A DNA stretch of 64,000 nucleotides from Pseudomonas brassicacearum subsp. brassicacearum (GCF_008801605.1 NZ_VZPJ01000001.1:372001-436000), one strand, 5' to 3'; positions 36,124 through 44,926 are shown, numbered from the stretch's first letter. The notes: generated from the sequence alone by a model not told the origin. Translations and numbers: made by a program.

Positions 36124-36141
36124 CTGTTGCCCAGCCAACAG
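36124..36141 (-). promoter_or_regulatory. SfnR-type activator site upstream of sfnB
   Basis: CTGTTG-CCCAGC-CAACAG is a perfect dyad with the same arms and 6-base spacing as the site at 29910 before msuE. It lies about 90 bases upstream of the sfnB -24/-12 element, a standard enhancer distance. Confidence 0.72.
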
Positions 36142-36157
36142 TTGCATCGCGCCTCCC

Positions 36158-36934
36158 TCAGCGAACCTTGCCACCCAGGTAGAAATGCTGGATGTCTTCC
36201 CGCGCCGCCAGCTCCGTGGCGTCACCCTCACCCACCACCCGACCGTTCTCCAGGATGTAGGCGTAGCTGGCATGGCGCAGGGCGACATTGATGTTCTGCT
36301 CAGCCACCAGAAAACTCACGCCCTCCTGGGCATTGAGCTGCGCGACGATGGCGAAAATCTCTTCGACAAGGATCGGCGCCAGGCCCATCGAAGGCTCATC
36401 GAGCAGCACCAGTCGAGGCTTGGTCATCAGTGCCCGGCCGATGGCAAGCATCTGCTGCTCGCCGCCCGAGGTCAGTCCGGCCTGGGTCTTGCGCTTGGTC
36501 TTCAGCCGTGGGAACCAGGCATAGATACGTTCCAGATCCTGCTCCAGCGCCCGTCGCGTCGGCTTGCGCAGGAAACCGCCGCTACGCAGGTTATCCTCGA
36601 CGGTCAGGTGAGCGAACACATGCCGTCCCTCCAGCACATGGACGATACCCTGGCGTGCCAGCAAATTGGCCGCAACCCCGGCGGTGTCCTGTCCCTGGAA
36701 GACAATCCGTCCACGGCTGACCTGTGCCCGATCGGCCTGGACCAGCCCGGAGATGGCCTTGAGCGTGGTGCTTTTGCCGGCCCCGTTGGCGCCAAGCAGG
36801 GCGACGATGTCGCCCTGTCCGACCCGCAGGGAAACCCCGGCCACGGCGAGGATCGCGCCGTCGTAGATCACTTCGATGTCTTGCACCGCCAGCAACTCAC
36901 GATTCTCAGTACCCGCAAGGGCCTCAATGGTCAT
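36158..36934 (-). CDS. ABC transporter ATP-binding protein (LivF type)
   Basis: A 258-residue ATPase with Walker A GANGAGKST, the signature LTSGGEQQMLAIGRALM and Walker B RLVLLDEPSMGLAP. The length and the GEGDATELAAREDIQHFYLGG tail are those of LivF, the second ATPase of branched-chain-amino-acid-type (HAAT) importers. It is the last gene of the operon, 64 bases after a binding-protein gene and far from the livG-type gene, because two binding proteins are inserted between. Confidence 0.9.
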   Translation of the reverse strand: MTIEALAGTENRELLAVQDIEVIYDGAILAVAGVSLRVGQGDIVALLGANGAGKSTTLKAISGLVQADRAQVSRGRIVFQGQDTAGVAANLLARQGIVHVLEGRHVFAHLTVEDNLRSGGFLRKPTRRALEQDLERIYAWFPRLKTKRKTQAGLTSGGEQQMLAIGRALMTKPRLVLLDEPSMGLAPILVEEIFAIVAQLNAQEGVSFLVAEQNINVALRHASYAYILENGRVVGEGDATELAAREDIQHFYLGGKVR

Positions 36935-36998
36935 GGTTTCCTACCCCTTGGGCGCAGTCGCGCCCGGTTGCGTTTCGATTTGCGAGCTGTGTGCCTGG

Positions 36999-38333
36999 TT
37001 ACTGCGCCGCGCAATCGCGGGCGGTCACGCCCTTCTCTTTCGCGTACTCGGCGGCCTTGGCATCGATCAACGGGCGCAACGTGGCGCGGTCGGCCTGGAC
37101 CCAATCGGTGATCAGGTTCCACTGCCGGCCGTCCCATTGCTGCACCTTGGCCGCCCCACCGCCCTCGTGGTCGTTGCAGGACAACCGCGGCGGTTGCATC
37201 AGCCCGAGAAAACCGATTTCCTTGAGGCGTGCATCGTTGAGGTCGAGGTGCTCCAGGCCCCAGCGACCTTCCTCACCGTTGAGCGGGCGATTGCCGAAAT
37301 GCTTCTGCCCGGCGCGGATCGCTTCGACGGCAATGGCGGCGTTCACCAGGCCAGAGTTGTAGTAGACGCTGCCGAAGCTCTTCGGATCCTTGAGGTCGCT
37401 CTTGCCGGTGTCGAGGATGTACTGGCGGATGCGCTGGTGGATGTCAAAGTTGGCGCCGCCCGGATAGGGTGTCAGCGCCAGATACCCCTTGCCCGCCTCG
37501 CCGGTCGGCAGCACGTCTTCGTTGGAACTGGCCCAGATGTCGCCGACGATGCGCTCCACCGGGTAGCCGAAACGTGCCGCGGTCTTGATCGCCACTGGCG
37601 TGGACACGCCCCAGGTGCGCAGGAACACCCAATCCGGCTTGAGTTGTCGCACCTGGCGCCACTGCCCGGCCTGTTCGTTACCCGGATCGGCCACCGCGAT
37701 CTGGATGTTCTCGAAGCCGTACTTCTGCGCCAGCAGTGCCAGCGGCCCCTGGGTTTCCCGACCGTAGGCAGAATCGTGGTAGACGGTGGCGATTTTCTTG
37801 CCCTTGAGCTTGTCCAGCCCGCCCTCGCGCTCGGCCACATAGTTGATGAACGCCGAGGCCTCGCTGTAGAACGTCAGCATGACCGGGAAGTTGTAGGGGA
37901 ACACCCTGCCGTCGGTGGCTTCGGTGCGGCCATAGCCGAGGGTGATCAAGGGAATCCTGTCGGCGGCGGCCTTGTCCGCAAGGGCATAGGCCGCTGGTGC
38001 ACCATTGGGCGAGTAGATCGCCACCGGCGCGCCGTTGAGGCCATTCTTGAAGCGCTCGTAGCATTCAATGCCCTTCTCCGCCGTCCATTCGGTCTCGCAC
38101 TCCTGCCAGACCAGCTTGACGCCATTGATCCCGCCTTCCACCTCATTGATGTAGCGCAGGTAGTCGATCATCCCGGCCCAGACCGGAATGCCGCTGGAGG
38201 CATAGGCGCCGACCCGGAAGGTGGCCAGCGGGAAGAACTGTTCGTTGGCCGCCTGGGCAGCCGGGATCAGCGCCGCACAGGCACCGAGCGCCAGGCCGAA
38301 GGCGGCGAGGCTACGTTTGAAGGTTGCATGCAT
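36999..38333 (-). CDS. HAAT-type periplasmic substrate-binding protein, copy 1
   Basis: A 444-residue protein with signal peptide (MHATFKRSLAAFGLALGACAALIPAAQA). The mature part is a type I periplasmic-binding fold: FRVGAYASSGIPVWAGMIDYLRYINEVEGGINGVKLVWQECETEW and IATVYHDSAYGRETQGPLALLAQKYG. It is strongly similar over its whole length to the neighbouring protein at 38399-39739, so the pair arose by tandem duplication. The gene sits in an operon with a flavin monooxygenase near SfnR-controlled genes, which suggests an organosulfur or related ligand rather than leucine. C-terminal segment DRATLRPLIDAKAAEYAKEKGVTARDC is shared by both. Confidence 0.88.
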   Translation of the reverse strand: MHATFKRSLAAFGLALGACAALIPAAQAANEQFFPLATFRVGAYASSGIPVWAGMIDYLRYINEVEGGINGVKLVWQECETEWTAEKGIECYERFKNGLNGAPVAIYSPNGAPAAYALADKAAADRIPLITLGYGRTEATDGRVFPYNFPVMLTFYSEASAFINYVAEREGGLDKLKGKKIATVYHDSAYGRETQGPLALLAQKYGFENIQIAVADPGNEQAGQWRQVRQLKPDWVFLRTWGVSTPVAIKTAARFGYPVERIVGDIWASSNEDVLPTGEAGKGYLALTPYPGGANFDIHQRIRQYILDTGKSDLKDPKSFGSVYYNSGLVNAAIAVEAIRAGQKHFGNRPLNGEEGRWGLEHLDLNDARLKEIGFLGLMQPPRLSCNDHEGGGAAKVQQWDGRQWNLITDWVQADRATLRPLIDAKAAEYAKEKGVTARDCAAQ

Positions 38334-38398
38334 GATTTTTTCTCGGCTTGAGTGCTCGACCGCACAACGGCGGCCGGGCGACAGTTATCGACGGCGGC

Positions 38399-39739
38399 TC
38401 ACTGCTCGCTGGCGCAGTCTCGTGGGGTGATGCCCTTTTCCTTGGCGTAGGCCGCGGACTTGGCTTCGATCAATGGGCGCAGCGTGGCGCGGTCGGCCTG
38501 GACCCAGTCGGTCACCAGCACCCACTTCTCGCCGTCCCACTGCTGCACGCGCGCCGCACCGCCGCCCTCATGGTCGGAGCAGGACAGTTTCAGCGGCGGC
38601 AGCAGGCCTTCGAAACCACTGGCCTTGAGCCGCGCGGCATCGATGTCCAGGTGCTCGAAGCCCCAGCGCGCTTCCTCGCCGTTGAGTGGGCGATTGCCGA
38701 ACTTCGCCTGGGCCGTGCGCAGTGCTTCGACCGCGATGGCTGCGTTGATCAGGCCGATGTTGTAGTAGACCTTGCCAAAATAGCTGCGGTCCTTGAGGTC
38801 GCTCTTGCCGGAGTCGAGGATCGACTGACGCAAGCGCTTGTGGATCTCGAAACCGTCGCCGCCCGGGAACGGCGCAAGCGCCTGGTAGCCCTTGGCGGCA
38901 GGGCCAGCCGGGATCACATCGGCCTCGGAGCCGGCCCAGACATCACCAATGATGTGATCGACCGGGATGCCGAACCGCGCAGCTGTCTTGATCCCCACTG
39001 GAGTGGACACGCCCCAGGTCCGCAGGAACACCCAGTCCGGCTTGATCTGCCGCACCTGGCGCCATTGCGCGGACTGTTCGTTGCCTGGATCGGCCACTGG
39101 GATCTGGATGCTCTCGAAATCGTACTTCTGCGCCAGCAAGGTCATCGGCGCCTGGGTTTCACGACCATAGGCGGAGTCGTGGTAGACGGTGACGATCTTC
39201 TTGCCCTTGAGCTTGTCGAAACCGCCCTCGCGCTCGGCGATGTAGTTGATGCCCACCGAGGCCTGGCCGTAGTAATTGAGCAGCAGCGGGAAGGCATAGG
39301 GAAACACGCTGCCGTCGGTGGATTCGGTACGCCCGCCAGCCCCGTCGATCAGCGGGATCCGGTCGGCCGCGCCCTTCTCCATCAGCGCATAGGAACCCGG
39401 CGTGCTGTGGGTGAAGAAGAACGCTGTCGGCGCACCGTCCAGCCCACCCTTGTAGCGCTCATAGCACTCGACGATACGATCGACGTTCCACTCGGTCTCG
39501 CACTCCTGCCAGACCAGCTTGACGCCGTTGATGCCACCTTCGACCTCGTTGATGTAACGGAAATAGTCGATTTCCCCCGCCCACCACGGGATACCGCTTG
39601 AGGCATAGGCGCCGACCCGGTAAGTGGCCATGGGGATGAATTGCTGGTTGCTGGCGGCCTGGGTGACGGTCGGCAGCAGGGCCTGGACGCCAGCCACGAA
39701 GAGACCGGCGAACAGGAGGCGAGGCAAGGTTCTACGCAT
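38399..39739 (-). CDS. HAAT-type periplasmic substrate-binding protein, copy 2
   Basis: A 446-residue protein with signal peptide (MRRTLPRLLFAGLFVAGVQALLPTVTQA). It shares long blocks with the next gene: GAYASSGIPWWAGEIDYFRYINEVEGGINGVKLVWQECETEW, WVFLRTWGVSTPVGIKTAARFG and SFGKVYYN-type segments. Differences cluster in parts such as DGAPTAFFFTHSTPGSYALMEKG against GAPVAIYSPNGAPAAYALADKA, which line the likely ligand cleft. The two copies may therefore bind different ligands for one permease. Confidence 0.88.
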   Translation of the reverse strand: MRRTLPRLLFAGLFVAGVQALLPTVTQAASNQQFIPMATYRVGAYASSGIPWWAGEIDYFRYINEVEGGINGVKLVWQECETEWNVDRIVECYERYKGGLDGAPTAFFFTHSTPGSYALMEKGAADRIPLIDGAGGRTESTDGSVFPYAFPLLLNYYGQASVGINYIAEREGGFDKLKGKKIVTVYHDSAYGRETQAPMTLLAQKYDFESIQIPVADPGNEQSAQWRQVRQIKPDWVFLRTWGVSTPVGIKTAARFGIPVDHIIGDVWAGSEADVIPAGPAAKGYQALAPFPGGDGFEIHKRLRQSILDSGKSDLKDRSYFGKVYYNIGLINAAIAVEALRTAQAKFGNRPLNGEEARWGFEHLDIDAARLKASGFEGLLPPLKLSCSDHEGGGAARVQQWDGEKWVLVTDWVQADRATLRPLIEAKSAAYAKEKGITPRDCASEQ

Positions 39740-39817
39740 GGTTTGTACTTCTTGTGCAGTGTTGGAAACCTCCTTTCCCTTGGTCGGGTCAAGGTCTGTT
39801 GGGGCGTGGGTCGGCGC

Positions 39818-40882
39818 TCAGAACCGCAGCGGCCAGACCCTGATGCGTTCGCGCAGATCGCCGAGCAGGCGTGCCAGTCCTTCCGGTTCCTTGATCAGGA
39901 ACCAGATGATCAAACCGCCGAAGAGCACCTTCTGCAGGTTCTGCAGTTGCCCGGCGTCGACGTTGCCGTTGAACAGCCATTGCCCGGCATGGCTGAGCAG
40001 GATCGGCACAAGGCTGATGAAGGCCGCGCCGATGAAGGCGCCGGCAATGCTGCCCATGCCACCGATAATGATGATGAACAGAATCTGGAACGAGCGGTTG
40101 ATGTCGAAGCTGCCAGCACTGGCCGTCCCCAGGTAGGCGAACGCCCAGAGCGCCCCGGCGATACCCAGGTAAAACGAACTGACGGCGAAGGCCATGCGCT
40201 TGTCGCGCTCGACCGCAATCCCAATCACCGAAGCAGCGGTGTCCATGTCACGGATCGCCATCCAGTTGCGGCCGACCTGGCTGCGCACCAGGTTGATCGC
40301 CACCCAGGTCAGCAGCACCACGCAACTGAGGGTCAACAGGTAGCGGCCGACCGGGGTGGCCAGGTTATGCCCGAACAACTCCAGGCGTGGCGCGCTGATG
40401 GTGCCGGACGAGGCGTAGTTGTAGAACCAGGGAAACTTGGCGAACACCCATTCCAGGAAGAACTGCGCGGCCAGCGTGGTGACCATCAGGTAGAAGCCCT
40501 TGATCCGCGAACTGGGGATACCGAACAGCAGCCCGACCAACCCGGCGATCACCCCGCCGCCAAGCAGCGCCAGCGGCAACGGCAGGCCAGGCACGCGCAA
40601 CAGCAGGCCGTAGGTGGCGAACGCACCCACCGCCATGAAGCCGGCGGCGCCAACCGACGTCTGGCCGGTGTAGCCAGTCAGCAGGTTCAGCCCCAGGCCG
40701 GCCAGCGACAACACCAGGAAAGGAATCAGGATCGCATTGAGCCAATAGTCGTTACCCAGCCACGGCAGGCCGACAAAGGCCACCAGCAGCAATAGCAGCA
40801 GGCCCGGCCGCCAGTTCCGACGCACCAGGGTCAGGGGCGCCTCGTCGAAGCTGGCAGTGAGGCGCGGAACAGTAGCGGTCAT
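39818..40882 (-). CDS. ABC transporter permease (LivM type)
   Basis: A 354-residue inner-membrane permease with about ten hydrophobic segments. ATG at 40882 (MTATVPRLTASFDEAPL) is 4 bases after the LivH-type stop; a TTG further up is less likely. GYTGQTSVGAAGFMAVGAFATYGLLLRVPGLPLP and IIIIGGMGSIAGAFIGAAFI are LivM motifs. It forms the translocation pore with the LivH-type subunit. Confidence 0.9.
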   Translation of the reverse strand: MTATVPRLTASFDEAPLTLVRRNWRPGLLLLLLVAFVGLPWLGNDYWLNAILIPFLVLSLAGLGLNLLTGYTGQTSVGAAGFMAVGAFATYGLLLRVPGLPLPLALLGGGVIAGLVGLLFGIPSSRIKGFYLMVTTLAAQFFLEWVFAKFPWFYNYASSGTISAPRLELFGHNLATPVGRYLLTLSCVVLLTWVAINLVRSQVGRNWMAIRDMDTAASVIGIAVERDKRMAFAVSSFYLGIAGALWAFAYLGTASAGSFDINRSFQILFIIIIGGMGSIAGAFIGAAFISLVPILLSHAGQWLFNGNVDAGQLQNLQKVLFGGLIIWFLIKEPEGLARLLGDLRERIRVWPLRF

Positions 40883-40886
40883 GGCG

Positions 40887-41768
40887 TCATACCCGTTCAA
40901 TGATCCGGTCGCCGAACAGGCCGGACGGACGGATGTAGAGGAAGATCAAGGCGAGGAAATAGGCGAACCAGGGCGTGATGCCTCCGCCGATCAGCGGCCC
41001 GATGTAGGCCTCGGCAAGGTTCTCGGCGGCGCCGACGATCAGCCCGCCGACGATGGCCCCGCCGATCGAAGTGAAGCCACCAATGATCAGCACCGGCAGT
41101 GCCTTGAGCACCACCAGCGAGAGCGAAAACTGCACGCCCTGGCGCGCGCCCCAGAGCAGCCCGGCGACCAGCCCGACCACGCCGGCCACGGCCCAGACAA
41201 TCTGCCAGATGCGGTTGAGGTTGATGCCCAGCGACAGCGCCGCACGGGTATCGTCGGCCACGGCACGCAGGGCGACACCGACGCGGGTCTTGTTGAACAG
41301 CAAGGCCAGCACCGCCACCGTCAGCACCGACACTCCGGCGGCGATCAGGTCGAACTGACTGATCATGATCTCGCCGACGAACAGCGGAACGTCCTCGATG
41401 CCCAGGTCCAGCGCGCGCACCTGGGCGCCCATCAGCCCTTGGGCGAGGCCTTCGATGATGAACGACAGGCCGAGGGTGGCCATGAACAGGGTAATCTGCG
41501 AACGGTTGACCAACGGCCGCAGCACCAGGCGCTCGATCAACAATGCGCCGACGATCATCACCAACACCGTCAGGACCAACGCCAGGGCAAAGGACAGGCC
41601 CTGCTCGCGCAAGCTGACGAAGGTCAGCGCGGCGAACAACAGCATGGCGCCCTGGGCGAAATTGAACACGCCACTGGCCTTGTAGATCAGAACGAAACCG
41701 ATGGCCACCAGCGAATACAGGGTGCCGGCCAGCAACCCGCCGATCAGGGTTTCCAGAAAAAAGTTCAT
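40887..41768 (-). CDS. ABC transporter permease (LivH type)
   Basis: A 293-residue inner-membrane permease (about eight helices) opening MNFFLETLIGGLLAGTLYSLVAIGFVLIYKASGVFNFAQGAMLLFAAL, the LivH signature. ALPVLIIGGFTSIGGAIVGGLIVGAAENLAEAYIGP is the cytoplasmic EAA-type loop. Its start overlaps the LivG-type stop by 4 bases (ATGA), so the subunits are translationally coupled. Confidence 0.92.
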   Translation of the reverse strand: MNFFLETLIGGLLAGTLYSLVAIGFVLIYKASGVFNFAQGAMLLFAALTFVSLREQGLSFALALVLTVLVMIVGALLIERLVLRPLVNRSQITLFMATLGLSFIIEGLAQGLMGAQVRALDLGIEDVPLFVGEIMISQFDLIAAGVSVLTVAVLALLFNKTRVGVALRAVADDTRAALSLGINLNRIWQIVWAVAGVVGLVAGLLWGARQGVQFSLSLVVLKALPVLIIGGFTSIGGAIVGGLIVGAAENLAEAYIGPLIGGGITPWFAYFLALIFLYIRPSGLFGDRIIERV

Positions 41769-42535
41769 GGGTGAGGCGCCCCCAGATAAGCGGCGATCAC
41801 CTCGGGATTGGCCTGGACTTCGGCCGGCGAGCCGTCGCCGACCTTGCGTCCGTAGTCCAGCACCACGACATGGCTGGACAAGCCCATGACCACCTGGATG
41901 TCGTGCTCGATGAGAATCACCGTGGTGCCAAGATCGCGATTGATGTCGGCGATGAAGCGGCTCATGTCCTGTTTCTCCTCGGCATTCATGCCGGCCATCG
42001 GCTCGTCGAGCAACAGCAGGGTTGGCTGCGCGATCAGTGCCCGGCCCAGCTCCACGCGTTTCTGCAGGCCGTAGGCCAGGCTGCCCACGGCGACGTCGCG
42101 CCAGGCCTGCAATTCAAGGAATTCCAGTACCCGCTCGGCACGCTCGGCGAACGCCCGCGCCTCGCGCCGGGCACGCGGCAGGCCGAGGGCCTGTTCGAGA
42201 AAAAACGTGCGCTGGAAGCGAGACAGGCCGGTAAGCAGGTTGTCCACCACGCTCATTTTCTTGAACAACGCATTGTTCTGGAACGTCCGGCCGATGCCGA
42301 GCCGCGCCGCCTTCAGCGGATGCGGGCGGCGCAACGGTTCGGCGGCGAAGAACAACTGGCCGGCATCGGCCCGGTAGACCCCATTGAGGATGTTCAGCAG
42401 CGAACTCTTGCCCGCACCATTCGGCCCGATCAACGCGCAGATTTCGCCAAGCTTTACGCTGAACGAAAGGTCGGAAATCGCTTTCACACCCCTGAACGAC
42501 AGCGACACGTTGCGCACCTCCAGCAGCGCACTCAT
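41765..42535 (-). CDS. ABC transporter ATP-binding protein (LivG type)
   Basis: A 256-residue ATPase starting MSALLEVRNVSLSFRGVKAISDLSF. Walker A GPNGAGKSS, GRTFQNNALFKKMSVVDNLLTG (Q-loop), signature VGSLAYGLQKRVELGRALI (an SLAYG variant of LSGGQ, usual for this subclass) and Walker B LLLLDEPMAGMN are present. Start and stop overlap the neighbouring genes by 4 bases each, giving tight coupling to the pseudoenzyme upstream and the LivH-type permease downstream. Confidence 0.92.
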   Translation of the reverse strand: MSALLEVRNVSLSFRGVKAISDLSFSVKLGEICALIGPNGAGKSSLLNILNGVYRADAGQLFFAAEPLRRPHPLKAARLGIGRTFQNNALFKKMSVVDNLLTGLSRFQRTFFLEQALGLPRARREARAFAERAERVLEFLELQAWRDVAVGSLAYGLQKRVELGRALIAQPTLLLLDEPMAGMNAEEKQDMSRFIADINRDLGTTVILIEHDIQVVMGLSSHVVVLDYGRKVGDGSPAEVQANPEVIAAYLGAPHP

Positions 42536-43503
42536 GCCGCTCGCTCCAGGTACTCCTGCAACCACGATTGAGGTGCCCGTCCTTGCAATACGGCGTGTGC
42601 GGGCGCGCTCGGCACTTCGATCCGGCGCAGCCGCTGGAAGCCAAGCAGATGCCGCACCCGCGCCTTGAGCCAGCGTCGCAGGCCACGCCGCGGATCATCC
42701 AGGGTCCATTCGCACAGGCGCCGTCGCCAACTGCCTGGAAGTGGCAGGCGAGCCTCGATTTCCGCCGCCAGCGATTCGACTCGCACGGCGGACAGCAACA
42801 AGGCCGTCGGGGCGATCTCGCGACGATCGCGACTGGCTGACTCGCGGGTTTCCGGAAATGCCAGGCCTTCGCCGCCGTCCAGCCAACGACTGAACAAGTG
42901 GGTCAAGCCATCGCGCCATTCGGTGCCTTCGTCGACCCATACCACTGTGTCCTCGGCGACCTGGGCCCAGCCCTGGCGCTGTGCGGTCGGCGCCTCGCTG
43001 ACGAACAGCACCGACAGCGACTGCACTTGCCACAGGCCGCGACTCGCTGCGTTGGCCTGGGCCGAATACAGCCGCAGCGGCCAATCCTCATCCAGGCCAC
43101 ACTGCAGCCAGTGCGATACGCTTTCGCGGCGCTGGACAAAGGCGAACGTCGGACGGGCCAGGCGTAACTGGCGCTGTAGATCCCCACCACGGCTGTCGCG
43201 GTCGATCACCACGCTGTGCCCGCCCAGTTGGCGTGCGGCCAGTGCCAGGATCAACAGGCTCGGCTCGAAGGCACCACTGAGCGCCAGCCGCGCGCCTGGG
43301 GCAAAGCCCTGCTGGCGCAAACCATCGCAAACACATTCGACCTCGCGCTGCACATCGATCCAACGCCAGGCTTTCCAGATGCCGAGACGCCGATGGCGCA
43401 GGGCGATCTGCGTCGGTCGCTCCCTGGCCCAGCGTTGCAAGGCCGCCAGGGCACTGTCAGTCACGCTGTCGGGCAGTGGCGAATTGAGTTCGTAGACACT
43501 CAT
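42532..43503 (-). CDS. Truncated acyl-CoA-synthetase-like pseudoenzyme
   Basis: A 323-residue protein. The N-terminus (SALAALQRWARERPTQIALRHRRLGIWKAWRWIDVQREVECVCDGLRQQGFAPGARLAL) matches long-chain acyl-CoA synthetases. The later part (SAVRVESLAAEIEARLPLPGSWRRRLCEWTL...LLGFQRLRRIEVPSAP) matches their central region, but the TSGTTGxPKG phosphate loop is missing and the C-terminal domain with the catalytic Lys is absent. The frame is undamaged and overlaps the LivG gene by 4 bases, so it looks maintained, perhaps as a binding or regulatory partner. Similar importer operons in other bacteria carry an intact synthetase. Confidence 0.75.
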   Translation of the reverse strand: MSVYELNSPLPDSVTDSALAALQRWARERPTQIALRHRRLGIWKAWRWIDVQREVECVCDGLRQQGFAPGARLALSGAFEPSLLILALAARQLGGHSVVIDRDSRGGDLQRQLRLARPTFAFVQRRESVSHWLQCGLDEDWPLRLYSAQANAASRGLWQVQSLSVLFVSEAPTAQRQGWAQVAEDTVVWVDEGTEWRDGLTHLFSRWLDGGEGLAFPETRESASRDRREIAPTALLLSAVRVESLAAEIEARLPLPGSWRRRLCEWTLDDPRRGLRRWLKARVRHLLGFQRLRRIEVPSAPAHAVLQGRAPQSWLQEYLERAA

Positions 43504-43507
43504 GGGC

Positions 43508-44926
43508 TTACTCCTCGCCGGCCAAGGCCGGTTCAGCGAGGTGGGTGCGCCGGGCCAGGCGACTCAAGTCCCGATAGCCGGCGCCAGGGTGGTTGCCCGG
43601 CAGTCGCGGGCCGTCGCCGAACAGCTTGTCGCGCAAAGTACCGGGGCGGTATTCGGTCTTGTACGCACCGCGCTGTTGCAACTCGGGCACCAGCAGTTCA
43701 ACCACATCGCGGAAGGTTTCATGGGCCAGGGCGTAGGCCAGGTTGAAGCCATCCACATCGGTGTCCTCGACCCAAGCCTGCAACTCGTCGGCCACGGTTT
43801 GCGCACTGCCGACAATCAACGGGCCAAAGCCGCCGATGCCGACCCAGTCGGCCAGTTCCTGGACGGTCCACTGCTTGTCCGGGTCAGCGGTAGAGAAGGT
43901 TTCCACCGCCGACTGGATGGCGTTGGTGTGGATGTGCTTGAGGACTTGGTCAGGTCGGTACTGAGCGAAGTCGATGCCGGTCCAGCCGGAGATCAGCGCC
44001 AACGCGCCCTCGTAGCTGCTGTAGGACTTCAATTCTCGCCACTTGGCCTGCGCCTTGGCATCGGTTTCGTCGACGATCACCGTCTGCAGGTTGAAGATCA
44101 GCACCTTGCGCGGATCGCGCCCGGCTTCGGCGGCACGCCGGCGAATATCAGCCACGGTCTTCTTCAGGATCACCTTGGACGGCGCAGCGACAAACACACA
44201 TTCCGCATGCCCGGCGGCGAAGTCCTTGCCACGGCTCGACGCCCCGGCCTGGTAGAGCACCGGCGTGCGTTGCGGCGACGGTTCGCAGAGGTGGATGCCC
44301 GGCACCTGAAAGTGCTTGCCCTGGTGACGGATCTCGTGGACCTTGCTCGGGTCGCTGAAAATGCCGTGCTCACGGTCGCGCACCACCGCGCCCTCCTCCC
44401 AACTGCCTTCGAACAACTTGTAGAGCACCTCCAGGTATTCGTCGGCATAGTCGTAGCGCGCATCATGATCGCTCAGCGCCTTCTGCCCGAGGTTACGCGC
44501 CCCGCTGTCGAGGTAAGAGGTGACGATGTTCCACCCGATGCGCCCCTTGGTCAGGTGGTCCAACGTGGACAGCCGGCGGGCGAAGGGGTACGGGTGCTCG
44601 AAGGTCAAAGAGGCGGTGAGGCCAAAGCCCAGGTGTTCGGTCACCAGCGCCATCGGCGTGATCAACGCCAGTGGATCGTTGACCGGCACCTGGGTCGCCT
44701 GGCGGATGGCCGCATCACTATTGCCGCCAAGCACGTCGTAGATACCGATCACATCGGCGATGAAGATGCCGTCGAACTTGCCGCGCTCCAGCAGCTTGGC
44801 CAGGTTGGTCCAGTAATCCAGGTCCTTGTACTGCCAGGCGCGATCCTTGGGATGCCTCCAGAGACCAGGCGACTGGTGACCGACACAGTTCATCTCAAAG
44901 GCATTCAAACGAATTTCACGTGGCAT
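43508..44926 (-). CDS. DmoA-like FMNH2-dependent monooxygenase (NtaA/SnaA/DszA family)
   Basis: A 472-residue luciferase-like flavin monooxygenase. LNAFEMNCVGHQSPGLWRHPKDRAWQYKDLDYWTNLAKLLERGKFDGIFIADVIGIYDV resembles the dimethyl sulfide monooxygenase large subunit DmoA. LSTLDHLTKGRIGWNIVTSYLDSGARN, EPSPQRTPVLYQAGASSRGKDFAA and GSAQTVADELQAWVEDTDVDGFNLAYAL follow the NtaA/SnaA/DszA pattern. It would need FMNH2, perhaps from MsuE. It leads the ABC operon behind a sigma-54-like element. The substrate (a thioether, sulfone or another compound) is inferred. Confidence 0.82.
   Translation of the reverse strand: MPREIRLNAFEMNCVGHQSPGLWRHPKDRAWQYKDLDYWTNLAKLLERGKFDGIFIADVIGIYDVLGGNSDAAIRQATQVPVNDPLALITPMALVTEHLGFGLTASLTFEHPYPFARRLSTLDHLTKGRIGWNIVTSYLDSGARNLGQKALSDHDARYDYADEYLEVLYKLFEGSWEEGAVVRDREHGIFSDPSKVHEIRHQGKHFQVPGIHLCEPSPQRTPVLYQAGASSRGKDFAAGHAECVFVAAPSKVILKKTVADIRRRAAEAGRDPRKVLIFNLQTVIVDETDAKAQAKWRELKSYSSYEGALALISGWTGIDFAQYRPDQVLKHIHTNAIQSAVETFSTADPDKQWTVQELADWVGIGGFGPLIVGSAQTVADELQAWVEDTDVDGFNLAYALAHETFRDVVELLVPELQQRGAYKTEYRPGTLRDKLFGDGPRLPGNHPGAGYRDLSRLARRTHLAEPALAGEE

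Noticed and set aside
36876..38351. Long plus-strand frame opposite the binding-protein gene
   Set aside because: It is antisense to a clear periplasmic binding protein; the amino-acid composition is that of a GC-skewed shadow frame.
42532..43503. Reading the truncated synthetase as a frameshifted pseudogene
   Set aside because: The frame is open throughout, overlaps livG by ATGA, and no remaining synthetase fragments are seen in other frames around it.
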